Shown here: in pieces, positions 1 through 8,695 of the stretch
Numbering within the stretch: position 1 is the stretch's first letter
How the letters are laid out: every line of letters begins with the position of its first letter
Assembly: GCA_024645065.1 (NCBI GenBank)
Contig: JAHEGP010000107.1
Coordinates: 1,210-9,904 of the forward strand
Reading direction: 5' to 3'
DNA length: 8,695 bases
DNA from: Cellvibrionales bacterium
GTDB lineage: Bacteria; Pseudomonadota; Gammaproteobacteria; Pseudomonadales; JAHEGP01
Program-made: the position numbers and the translations under genes
Notes under the pieces: model-generated
Told to the model about the DNA's origin: nothing
Seen by the model: the letters and a program-made list of their open reading frames with translations, nothing else
The model's database searches: none

Positions 1-749
1 ATATGCAGGCACAATGGCTGGATTCGGTTAATCACTTGCAATAGCATGTAGTCTGCAATCTCCGCCGAGCCCGCGCGGCCGCTGTCGACTAACCTCCCGC
101 CTAGCGCGGCGCCACGCTGCTCTACCAGCCCCTGCAATTCCTTGAGCATTTCTCGCAGCTCCGGGTGGGCGGAGCAGTCCAGCATCGGCGGGATAAACTG
201 GTTGGCGAGCTTTAGCGGCGAGTCCTGGCGCCGTTCAAGCACATGGGCGATAGGGATCGCGGCGTAGCCACTGAGATCGTCACTGCCCGGCTTGATTGAA
301 ATATTCAACTGGCCAGTGTCGATTTCAGTTTCTTCACCGCTGCGCGAGGTAGAATTGCGCACTGCTTTCGGCGACTTGCGATAGCGGGTCAGTTCCGAAT
401 CGGGATCTTGCTCATCGATGTCTCTGGCGCCGGGCCTGCGCAGCGGTATACACAGGTAGATTCTTTCGTCTGCTGTGTTGAGCGACAGTTCGAGTACTTT
501 GGGTAGCGTATCTTCATCGGGTATCGCAAAGGGTGTGCCGTCTGGAAAAATCCCGCGCATACGGACGATGGAAAGCTTGCCCAAATCGAGCAATTCCTGG
601 TCGAAGGCAAATTCCTGCAAGCCCCAGGCGTAAGCGCCAATCGCGTCCGCGCGAGCCTCCACCAAGCGCTCGACATAGCGGTCTTGTTGTTGAAAGTGCT
701 GTGGCCGCAGGAACATGCCTTCCGACCAAATGACCTTGCTGTTTGCCAT
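1..749 (-). CDS. tssK: Type VI secretion system baseplate subunit TssK (N-terminal 249 codons, cut by window edge)
   Basis: TssK is a cytoplasmic T6SS protein that connects the baseplate to the TssJLM membrane complex. The reverse-strand translation starts MANSKVIWSEGMFLRPQHFQ, and the W-S-E-G-M-F-L-R-P-Q-H-F block is the N-terminal hallmark of the family. The frame stays open for 249 codons and leaves the window at position 1. Family members are usually about 440-450 residues, so roughly the C-terminal 40 percent (the part that contacts TssL/TssM) is missing. Further family-like segments are IPIAHVLER (about residues 177-185) and the NQFIPPMLDCSAHPEL stretch (about 194-209). The ATG at 747-749 is chosen because it places the hallmark block at residue 8. 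An AGGAG lies upstream (complement of 763-767) at a rather long spacing of about 13 nt. It follows tssJ by 56 bp on the same strand, consistent with one operon continuing leftward, probably into tssL and tssM. Identification is secure; those downstream genes are inferred. Confidence 0.96.
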   Translation of the reverse strand, partial: MANSKVIWSEGMFLRPQHFQQQDRYVERLVEARADAIGAYAWGLQEFAFDQELLDLGKLSIVRMRGIFPDGTPFAIPDEDTLPKVLELSLNTADERIYLCIPLRRPGARDIDEQDPDSELTRYRKSPKAVRNSTSRSGEETEIDTGQLNISIKPGSDDLSGYAAIPIAHVLERRQDSPLKLANQFIPPMLDCSAHPELREMLKELQGLVEQRGAALGGRLVDSGRAGSAEIADYMLLQVINRIQPLCLH

Positions 750-805
750 AGTGGACCCAACTCTCCTGTAATTGCCGGCATGTCTAAATGGCTTTTCCGC
801 CTTTG

Positions 806-1288
806 CTACTGTCGCTCCAGACGAGTCCCCTGGATGTTGACGGTAAAACGGTTGGCCTTGTTGGCGACGATGGGCAGGGTCAGGGTAGCGCTGGCATCCT
901 GGTATTGCGAGAACTCCGCAATCAGACCGAGATATTGTACCGAGTCATCTAGCTCGATAGACTCACTACGACTTTCGCCCGGGGTGAACTCCTTCAGGCG
1001 CATGCTGTCGATATAGTCCGCGCCAAGACGCTCGGCGGGATTCTCATAGAGCGATATCAGGTCCTCGCGCTCAAATTGCCGCGCATCGGCCAGCTTAACC
1101 AGGCGAATGACCAGTGGCGAGGGGCGATTGTCATCATCGGGGTTGACATCGGCACTCACTATGAAGTCAATCACCGCACTGGTTTCGACTTTAAGTACCT
1201 GACGGGTTTTCTGGCAAGATGTAAGGCTCAGGCTGAATAGAGCGAGCAGCGTTATTGCGGATCGGTGCCATCGTGCGGTCAGTTTCAT
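806..1288 (-). CDS. tssJ: Type VI secretion system outer-membrane lipoprotein TssJ
   Basis: TssJ is the outer-membrane lipoprotein that anchors the T6SS membrane complex by binding the periplasmic end of TssM. The 160-residue product has a basic N-terminus (MKLTARWHR), a hydrophobic stretch (about 11-22) and a lipobox L-T-S-C with the lipidated Cys at residue 25. Residue 26 is Gln rather than Asp, so Lol sorting to the outer membrane is expected. The mature part shows the family's pattern: a strand segment PLVIRLVKLADARQFEREDL (about 57-76), an ISLYENP-like segment, and a C-terminal beta-rich half ending near RFTVNIQGTRL. Length is normal for TssJ. The ATG at 1286-1288 has a GAGG 5 nt upstream (complement of 1294-1297), and this start gives a correct signal sequence. 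It lies 55 bp after tagH and 56 bp before tssK, in the usual T6SS order. No alternative assignment is likely. Confidence 0.95.
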   Translation of the reverse strand: MKLTARWHRSAITLLALFSLSLTSCQKTRQVLKVETSAVIDFIVSADVNPDDDNRPSPLVIRLVKLADARQFEREDLISLYENPAERLGADYIDSMRLKEFTPGESRSESIELDDSVQYLGLIAEFSQYQDASATLTLPIVANKANRFTVNIQGTRLERQ

Positions 1289-1343
1289 AGGGACCTCGAT
1301 TTATCGTAATTGAGCAGTATGGCGGTTTGGTAAATGCCGGTTA

Positions 1344-2732
1344 TCAATGATTTCCTTGCCGCCGCATCGCCTTCAGCTGATTGACCTGGTCTTCATAACT
1401 GCGGCCGAATTCCTCGCCAAACAAGCGATTATACGCGGCTTCAGGATCAGCGCTGAGTCTATCATAATGCTTGCAAAAGGCATCCCAGGCTTTTGCCTTC
1501 TTATTACCAACCAGCCGACCGCCTGTGGCATCAACCCCCATTTCCTCCATCAGGCGCTGGGGATTGAATTGTGACAGCATGCTATCGTATGCAGCGCGCA
1601 TGCCCGCCAGCGTCGCAAGTTGGTGATCCTCGAGGTCGTTAAAGCTATCATTAATGGCCGTTTCGGCGCGCATAAAGGCCCTGGAGTCACTGCTAAACAT
1701 ATAGGCCAGCGCATCCTCCACCTGGGCGGCAAACTTTAGCGGGTTGTTTTCGGCGCGGCCGATGATAGTACGCACCGCCCTGATTTCGTTTTTGATACTG
1801 CTGCGTGCTCGCAGTATTTCCATCAGGCGGGACAGGGCAAGCACCAGTGCCGAGCTTGCCGCGGGAGTCAATTGCTCCAGTTGCTCGTCGCTCAGCGACT
1901 TCAAGCCCATGAGCTGTGCCAGTTGGCGGGCGGCCGGCAAATTTGCAGCTGCGCCTGGTGCTTTAGCGGGGGACTCAGGTGCCACTTGCGGCGGCGCGGG
2001 ATCTGCTATCGGCTTGGGAGGCGTCATCGCCTGTTGCAGCGGTGGGGCGTTGTCCGGCTGGGGTTCCAGCCACCACTGCGAATCTTCCGCCGCGGGAATT
2101 GCTTGCAACGGATCGTCCGGAAGCTGACCATGGGCGGAACCGTCAAGCAATGCAAGGGGGTCGGCACATTCGTCATCATTCGAGATTGGCGGTAATTCAG
2201 GTTCGGGTGACGATTCCGCGGCCGGGCCTGGTGTCGGCCAATCTGCTGCTGGAGCCGCTGCCGAGTGCTGCGGCGAAAGCCATTTATCCAGGTCGTCATC
2301 GGCCTGGTCGCTGGCTGCTGCCTTCGCGCCATCTGCAGCGAGCGGGGTTTTGCCCGGGTCACCCAGAGAATCGAGGAAACTGCCGCCAAGATTGTCTTCC
2401 TCGGTCGCGACGTTTTCGAAATCCACCTCAATGCGGTAAGGGCCAATAAGGATAATATCTCCCTTACTCAGCTGGATCGGGACGCCTTTTTCAAGTGGAG
2501 CGTCGGTCGTGTTGAGGTAGGTGCCGTTGCTACTATGGTCTACCAGGCTGTAAATGCCCTGTTGTTCAGTGATAGTCGCGTGGCTTGATGAGGTGATTCG
2601 CGAAGGGTCTGGTAGTATCAGAGTATTCACGCTACCGCGGCCAATGCTTGCGCCACCGTTGGGCAGGGTGTGACGAGTCCCCGCCATAGAAGAGCCATCA
2701 GGAGCGGTTATTATCGTCAATACCAATTTCAC
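1344..2732 (-). CDS. tagH: T6SS-associated FHA-domain protein (TagH/Fha type)
   Basis: This 462-residue cytoplasmic scaffold belongs to the T6SS FHA family, whose members bind phosphothreonine and promote assembly when phosphorylated by PpkA. The N-terminal FHA domain (about 5-105) keeps the key positions: G-R-G at 31-33, Ser48 and His51 of the S-x-x-H motif, and S-S-N-G-T-Y at 67-72. The usual Arg after Ser48 is Ser49, a variation I do not regard as disabling. Residues about 110-262 form a low-complexity linker rich in Pro, Ala and acidic residues. The C-terminal domain (about 265-456) matches the conserved T6SS FHA C-terminal region, with the segments ALSRLMEILRAR, NNPLKF, NDLEDHQLA and KAWDAFCKHYDRL. 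The start is GTG at 2730-2732, supported by AAGGAA 8 nt upstream and by the FHA domain starting at once. It ends in tandem stops TGA TAA. It is probably the first gene of the operon with tssJ and tssK, and is divergent from the kinase gene. Confidence 0.94.
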   Translation of the reverse strand: MKLVLTIITAPDGSSMAGTRHTLPNGGASIGRGSVNTLILPDPSRITSSSHATITEQQGIYSLVDHSSNGTYLNTTDAPLEKGVPIQLSKGDIILIGPYRIEVDFENVATEEDNLGGSFLDSLGDPGKTPLAADGAKAAASDQADDDLDKWLSPQHSAAAPAADWPTPGPAAESSPEPELPPISNDDECADPLALLDGSAHGQLPDDPLQAIPAAEDSQWWLEPQPDNAPPLQQAMTPPKPIADPAPPQVAPESPAKAPGAAANLPAARQLAQLMGLKSLSDEQLEQLTPAASSALVLALSRLMEILRARSSIKNEIRAVRTIIGRAENNPLKFAAQVEDALAYMFSSDSRAFMRAETAINDSFNDLEDHQLATLAGMRAAYDSMLSQFNPQRLMEEMGVDATGGRLVGNKKAKAWDAFCKHYDRLSADPEAAYNRLFGEEFGRSYEDQVNQLKAMRRQGNH

Positions 2733-3016
2733 CGGTTCGTTTCCTTGGTTCGTTTGTCAATGGTTTTGGTGTTGGATTCGGTGGGTTGGAGGCGAACAAC
2801 GTAACCCAAACCCGGGCAAGTCACTTTAGCTGGAGGTTATTCGCTGTAGCCGCAGGGATCAACTGCTTTCTCGATCTCGGCCGGCAGATAATGCCTATCT
2901 TCATTGCAAACCCGGATATGGCGCTGCCCGCTATCTGGTGGTACTCATGTTGAGGCCGAATTGACTTATACTGGCGGCCCTACCCCCACAGCTTCTACCA
3001 ATAAGTTAGCAAATGC
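2733..3016. promoter_or_regulatory. Divergent intergenic region between tagH and the kinase gene
   Basis: These 284 bp separate the start codons of tagH (leftward) and ppkA (rightward), so promoters for both T6SS units should lie here. The best single element on the plus strand is a TATACT at 2967-2972, about 45 bp before the kinase ATG, which matches a sigma-70 -10 box at five of six positions. I find no good -35 hexamer at 16-18 bp spacing. On the minus strand a TTGATC (complement of about 2857-2862) has only a poor -10 match (TAACCT) 17 bp downstream. I see no convincing -24/-12 sigma-54 element and no strong operator palindrome. The kinase start also lacks a clear Shine-Dalgarno sequence. 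The regulatory role is inferred from geometry; the individual boxes are weak. Confidence 0.4.
2741..2746 (-). promoter_or_regulatory. Ribosome binding site that decides the GTG start of tagH
   Basis: Read on the minus strand this is AAGGAA, 8 nt before the GTG at 2730-2732. No ATG in frame lies near the beginning of the FHA domain, and the first residues after GTG (K-L-V-L-T-I) are already the first strand of the domain. The GTG is therefore the best start. Confidence 0.65.
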
Positions 3017-6000
3017 ATGCAAATTGAAATCCCGGGATACGAGGTAAAGGACAAGATAGCTGACGGTGGCATGGCGTCGGTCTATCTGGCGCGGCAGCTC
3101 AATTTTGACCAGGATGTAGCTTTAAAAATAATGAGTTCTACGCTGTCGCGTGAGCCGGAATTTGTTAAGCGCTTTATGAAAGAAGCCCGCATAATGCGGA
3201 AATTGCGGCACCCGAACCTGTGTGAAGTATTCGATGTCAACGCCCATGGAGATCTTTACTACATCGCCATGGAATTGCTGCCCGGCGGCACCCTGTCGCA
3301 GCTGACTCGGCAGGGGATAACACCACAGTTTGCCTCAAGCTTGCTGTTGCAGCTTTTGCAGGCACTCGACTACGCCCACCGCCAGGGTTTTATTCACCGG
3401 GATATCAAGCCAGCCAATATCTTGATGCGAGATGCTTCAACCCCGGTTTTGACCGATTTCGGTATCGCCCGGGCATCGGATGCCGCTACTCACCTGACCA
3501 TGACCGGCACCATGTTGGGGACGCCCTACTATATGAGCCCGGAACAGGCGCATGGCGGGGAGGTGGATGGTCGAGCGGACCTCTACAGTCTTGGTATCGT
3601 GTTTTACGAAATGCTCACCGGGGAAGTGCCTTATCGAGCTGACAGCCCGGTGGCGACCTGCATCAAGCACATCACCCAGCCGATCCCCACTTTGCCGCAA
3701 TCTCTGGAGCGCTTTCAGGGCTTTATCAACCAGGCGCTGGCTAAAACTGCGCCGGAACGCTTTGCTGATGCGGCTGCGATGGCGCATTGCCTTGACGCCG
3801 CGGTCGACCAGGCTTCGATAGTGCCTGGAGAGAAAACCGTTATTGCGGGTCCAGTGGCGAATTCGGGTATTTCAGGGCGGACCAGCTCGGGCGGCCCAGC
3901 CCTCTCTCCTCCTCATGAGCAGGATGCGGCGACACCAGCCGCGCCATCTGCTCGGGTGCGGCCGGTTGAGACAGCACAACCCGGAGCAGCTGAAGGCAAG
4001 TCCCCTCTCCGACGGTTTGCACTATGGGGGGTGGCCCTCACTGTGGTCGCGTCGTTGGTGATAGTGCTTGGTCGCGTGCTGTTAAGGGAGGAGCTGCCGG
4101 TTGGCCAGGTTGAACCGCCGCCAGTATCGAGCGCTCAGCCACTGGTGGACGATTTTGTGCTGGAAGCGCGCCAGGCTATTGCGGATGCGAGGTACACCGA
4201 TGCCGAGGCGGGGTTTCGATCTGCCCTGGCTTTTGATGTTGAAAACCAGCCCGCTCTGGATGGCCTGCGTGAGTTGGGTGGTATCTACTTTAAGCTCTCG
4301 CAGGAGGCTTTGGCTGCCGATGATATCGCATTGGCAAATGCCATGGTGGTAAATCTGGTGCGGGTCAATTCGGGCGCCGAGGGACTGGGAGAGCTGCAGT
4401 CCCGTATCAGGCAGCGTCAATACGAAATAGAGGGAGAACAGGCACAACAGCTTGCGATGCAAAAGCGACAGCAAGAATTGCTGGCTAGTGCTGATGCCTC
4501 CCTGGCGAGCAAGCAACTTTACAATCCAGACGGCAGCGGCGCGCTCCAGCTCTATCGCGCGGCGCTCGAAACCGATCCCGCTAATACCGCCGCGCTGGCG
4601 GGACTACAGCAGGTGGCTGGACTCTTTGTCCAGCAGGCGGAGCGGGCTATAGCGCAAAACGATATCCCGGCGGCCAGTGCTGCCCTCGGGCGCGCCCGGG
4701 AAGCAGTCCCCGATGATCCTCGCCTGGCCGCTGTAGGCGCTGCCCTGGCTCAACTCGAAGCCAGTTCGCTGGAGTCCGAGGCGCAGGCCAGGCGCCTGGC
4801 CGAGCAGCGCGCCGCTGAAGTTTCCGCCCTGCTGGCGAGTGCGGGGCAAAAGTTGGAGTTGAAGAACTACTTTGGCGCTGATGGTGCTTACCAGGACTAT
4901 CGTCAGGTGCTCAACCTGGAGGCAGGCAACGCCGAGGCGCAAGCCGGTATCGAGCAGGTTGCCCTGGCCCTGGCTGCGCTTGCTGATGGCGCGTTGGGAA
5001 CAGCGGACTATCCCGCGGCGCAGCGCTATATCGAGCAAATGGCCAGCTTTGATGGCGGTAGCGCGCGCTTGTCCCGGTTGCAAAAGCGCTATCGTGATGC
5101 CACCTACCTGCAACAACGGGAACTTGAGCGAGAGCAGCGCATCGCCAGTCTGCTGGCAGGAGCGCAGAAGGATTTTAGCGCGGACAGGCTCTATGCCAGC
5201 TACAAGCAGTATCAGCAGGTGCTGCAGAGTGATGCATCCAACAATGATGCTGTCGCTGGTATTGCCTCGGTTGCAGACCGCTACATGCAGTTGACCGAGC
5301 AGGCCGTGCGGGATGGCGAGGCGGAGAAGGCCAAGCGCTATATCGGACGCATGGTAGAAGTCGATCCGGATTATCCACAACTGGCGTCACTGCAGAAGCG
5401 TGTAGAGGACATGAAGCCGCAGGTTTCACCCGCCCAACAAGCCGTGGCAAAGCTTCGGGCCGAGGCCAACACGCTCGCCGCCAAACCGGTTTCCGTTGCA
5501 AACTTGCAGCAGCAATTTGCGTTGTATGAGGACATTCGCACCACGCTGCCGTCGGACCCTCAAGTCGGCGCTGAGCTCAAAAGCCTGGGTGAGACCGCAG
5601 TAGTGCAAATCCAACGCCTGTTGAAGCAGGATTTGCCGGCCCCAGCTGCGCTGGACCAGGCCAACGCTTATATCGATTTTCTTGCCAGTAGCGGTCTCTC
5701 GAAAGCAAAGCTGGATGAACTGAAAAGCCTGCACCAGAAGCGTGTCCAGGCCATGCAGCAACAAACGGCCCGGCGAAGCGATGCACAACGCTCGCAGAAT
5801 AAGCTCGATTCTATTTACCGAACCTTGACGGAAACATTGGCTCGCAATGAATTGAACTACCAGCAGCTGGACAGCGTGTTGCAGTCGATGTTGGGCGTGC
5901 GCGATATTCGAGACCCGCGCGTTGATGAGTTGGCTGGCAAAATGAAGCAACGTTACCTGGACTTTATCGATCAACGCGTTGACGGCAAGCAATATAAAGA

Positions 6001-6124
6001 GGCTCTCGCCGCCGCCGATGACGCATTGGCCTATTTTCCAGCCGATCCCCAGCTATTGCAGAGCCAACAAAATGCTAAAAAGCAGATGGTTAAAATGACC
6101 CGCACGGCGCCCCGCATGTTTTAG
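3017..6124 (+). CDS. ppkA: Membrane-anchored Ser/Thr protein kinase, PpkA type, with periplasmic repeat domain
   Basis: This 1035-residue eukaryotic-type kinase probably phosphorylates the neighbouring FHA protein and so controls T6SS assembly, as PpkA does in Pseudomonas. The kinase domain (about 8-260) is complete: the glycine loop is A-D-G-G-M-A (15-20), then VALK with Lys37, the alpha-C Glu56, HRDIKPAN with Asp129, DFG at 147-149, a Thr-rich activation loop (158-169) and S-P-E at 174-176. It is an RD kinase and should be active. A Pro/Ala/Ser-rich juxtamembrane linker (about 262-330) contains an EKTVI motif at 272-276. One transmembrane helix spans about 334-351, after basic K-S-P-L-R-R. 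The remaining ~680 residues should be periplasmic. They hold four TPR-like repeats (about 381-798) and a helical C-terminal region with no recognisable domain; I do not see the von Willebrand A domain found in Pseudomonas PpkA. The ATG at 3017 is used because the kinase domain follows at once (IPGYEV from residue 5). No clear ribosome site is visible. The T6SS role rests on gene context. Confidence 0.9.
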   Translation: MQIEIPGYEVKDKIADGGMASVYLARQLNFDQDVALKIMSSTLSREPEFVKRFMKEARIMRKLRHPNLCEVFDVNAHGDLYYIAMELLPGGTLSQLTRQGITPQFASSLLLQLLQALDYAHRQGFIHRDIKPANILMRDASTPVLTDFGIARASDAATHLTMTGTMLGTPYYMSPEQAHGGEVDGRADLYSLGIVFYEMLTGEVPYRADSPVATCIKHITQPIPTLPQSLERFQGFINQALAKTAPERFADAAAMAHCLDAAVDQASIVPGEKTVIAGPVANSGISGRTSSGGPALSPPHEQDAATPAAPSARVRPVETAQPGAAEGKSPLRRFALWGVALTVVASLVIVLGRVLLREELPVGQVEPPPVSSAQPLVDDFVLEARQAIADARYTDAEAGFRSALAFDVENQPALDGLRELGGIYFKLSQEALAADDIALANAMVVNLVRVNSGAEGLGELQSRIRQRQYEIEGEQAQQLAMQKRQQELLASADASLASKQLYNPDGSGALQLYRAALETDPANTAALAGLQQVAGLFVQQAERAIAQNDIPAASAALGRAREAVPDDPRLAAVGAALAQLEASSLESEAQARRLAEQRAAEVSALLASAGQKLELKNYFGADGAYQDYRQVLNLEAGNAEAQAGIEQVALALAALADGALGTADYPAAQRYIEQMASFDGGSARLSRLQKRYRDATYLQQRELEREQRIASLLAGAQKDFSADRLYASYKQYQQVLQSDASNNDAVAGIASVADRYMQLTEQAVRDGEAEKAKRYIGRMVEVDPDYPQLASLQKRVEDMKPQVSPAQQAVAKLRAEANTLAAKPVSVANLQQQFALYEDIRTTLPSDPQVGAELKSLGETAVVQIQRLLKQDLPAPAALDQANAYIDFLASSGLSKAKLDELKSLHQKRVQAMQQQTARRSDAQRSQNKLDSIYRTLTETLARNELNYQQLDSVLQSMLGVRDIRDPRVDELAGKMKQRYLDFIDQRVDGKQYKEALAAADDALAYFPADPQLLQSQQNAKKQMVKMTRTAPRMF
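4157..5410 (+). repeat. Four degenerate ~90-residue TPR-like repeats in the kinase's periplasmic part
   Basis: Four related protein segments follow one another: about residues 381-466 (4157-4414), 488-580 (4478-4756), 605-694 (4829-5098) and 712-798 (5150-5410). Copies 2 to 4 start with L-L-A-(S/G)-A. All then have an aromatic-rich helix, an A-x-x-x-Y/F-x-x-x-L pattern, a short acidic turn and A-x-A-G-(I/L)-x-x-V or its equivalent. The second half of each has a helix pair around D-x-x-x-A and usually an acidic or Pro-containing turn before L-x-x-L or its equivalent. Copies 3 and 4 end in L-Q-K-R. Each unit looks like two TPR-like helical hairpins. Charged Gln/Glu/Arg-rich helices separate the units. 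The repeats are divergent at the DNA level, so this is an old protein repeat and not a recent tandem duplication. Confidence 0.7.
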
Positions 6125-6180
6125 CCTTTTGGCAGCATTTACCAGTGGTCACCAGAAAGGCTTTGCGCTGTGTTTTGCTT
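6123..6180 (+). terminator. Possible weak terminator after the kinase gene
   Basis: AGCCTTT at 6123-6129, overlapping the TAG stop, is complementary to AAAGGCT at 6156-6162, giving a 7-bp stem with a 26-nt loop. It is followed by a T-rich stretch (TTTGCGCTGTGTTTTGCTTTT). The stem is short, the loop is long and the T tract is broken, so this is only a candidate. It would separate ppkA from the downstream exported-protein gene. Confidence 0.25.
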
Positions 6181-6349
6181 TTATGATCTACTAGCGGGGC
6201 GAAGGGAGTGGCTTGCGCCGGGCATTGTATATGCTGGTGAAAAATGAAGGCGAATCATCTTGCCTGCCACGGATTGCGACAGATGAATAAATCTCCTGCA
6301 AGCTTCGCGGTGTTTGAAGCCTGCTCTATTTGATAGCTTCGGGCTCAAC

Positions 6350-8695
<2,346 letters not shown>

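Noticed and set aside
389..781. A 130-residue minus-strand open frame overlapping the start of tssK
   Set aside because: It lies in another frame of the same strand as tssK, whose translation carries the unmistakable WSEGMFLRPQHF hallmark; this frame has no family features.
684..1016. A 110-residue plus-strand open frame over the tssJ/tssK junction
   Set aside because: Antisense to two confident T6SS genes, with no recognisable domain.
1979..2449. Several open frames on both strands over the tagH linker (for example 1979-2449 plus, 2024-2446 minus)
   Set aside because: GC-rich low-complexity coding DNA produces long shadow frames. Only the tagH frame has domains on both sides.
2900..2960. 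A possible sigma-54 (-24/-12) promoter before the T6SS genes
   Set aside because: No GG and GC elements at the required spacing with a good match were found on either strand.
3013..3015. An ATG 4 nt upstream of the kinase start
   Set aside because: It is out of frame with the kinase domain; the ATG at 3017 is the one in frame.
4604..5380. A 258-residue antisense open frame inside the kinase gene, and another at 5426-5992
   Set aside because: Both are opposite the repeat-rich helical part of the kinase; their Leu/Gln/Ala-rich composition mirrors the sense codons and no start signal or domain is seen.
6244..6333. A 29-codon plus-strand open frame (MKANHLACHG...) before the exported-protein gene, preceded by GGTGA
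   Set aside because: Very short, no recognisable features, and no evidence beyond a weak ribosome-site-like sequence.

Overview
The window most likely comes from a Gram-negative gammaproteobacterium. It carries one edge of a type VI secretion system (T6SS) locus, an outer-membrane lipoprotein with a clear lipobox, and a large exported protein with autotransporter-passenger architecture. A long Pro-Thr linker in an exported protein is reminiscent of marine polysaccharide degraders such as the Cellvibrionales. That placement is inference only; nothing here fixes the genus.

Layout. Positions 1-2732 hold three genes on the minus strand, transcribed toward the left edge: tagH (FHA-domain scaffold, GTG start), tssJ (outer-membrane lipoprotein) and the first 249 codons of tssK (baseplate-to-membrane-complex connector), which runs off the window. 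The gaps between them are 55 and 56 bp, and fha-tssJ-tssK is a standard T6SS order. Positions 2733-3016 are a divergent intergenic region. Positions 3017-6124 encode, on the plus strand, a membrane-anchored Ser/Thr protein kinase of the PpkA type. It has a complete catalytic domain, one transmembrane helix and a roughly 680-residue predicted periplasmic part made largely of four long TPR-like repeats. After a 225-bp gap, a plus-strand gene starts at 6350 and stays open to the end of the window (782 codons). It encodes a signal peptide, a repetitive beta-helix-like passenger with an N-x-G-x-I/V motif, an autotransporter-like cap and a Thr-Pro linker encoded by a hexanucleotide tandem repeat. 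The window ends inside that repeat.

How the genes fit together. TssJ and TssK are structural T6SS parts (outer-membrane anchor and baseplate connector). The kinase and the FHA protein match the threonine-phosphorylation pathway known from other T6SSs, in which PpkA is activated by an envelope signal and phosphorylates an FHA protein to promote assembly. The kinase's repeat-rich periplasmic part would be the sensor. No PppA phosphatase and no other T6SS genes lie in the window. The passenger gene lies beside the kinase, but no functional link is shown by the sequence.

The less ordinary elements are the four-repeat periplasmic domain of the kinase, its altered glycine loop, the short-period beta-helix passenger with two cysteine pairs, and the Thr-Pro coding repeat.
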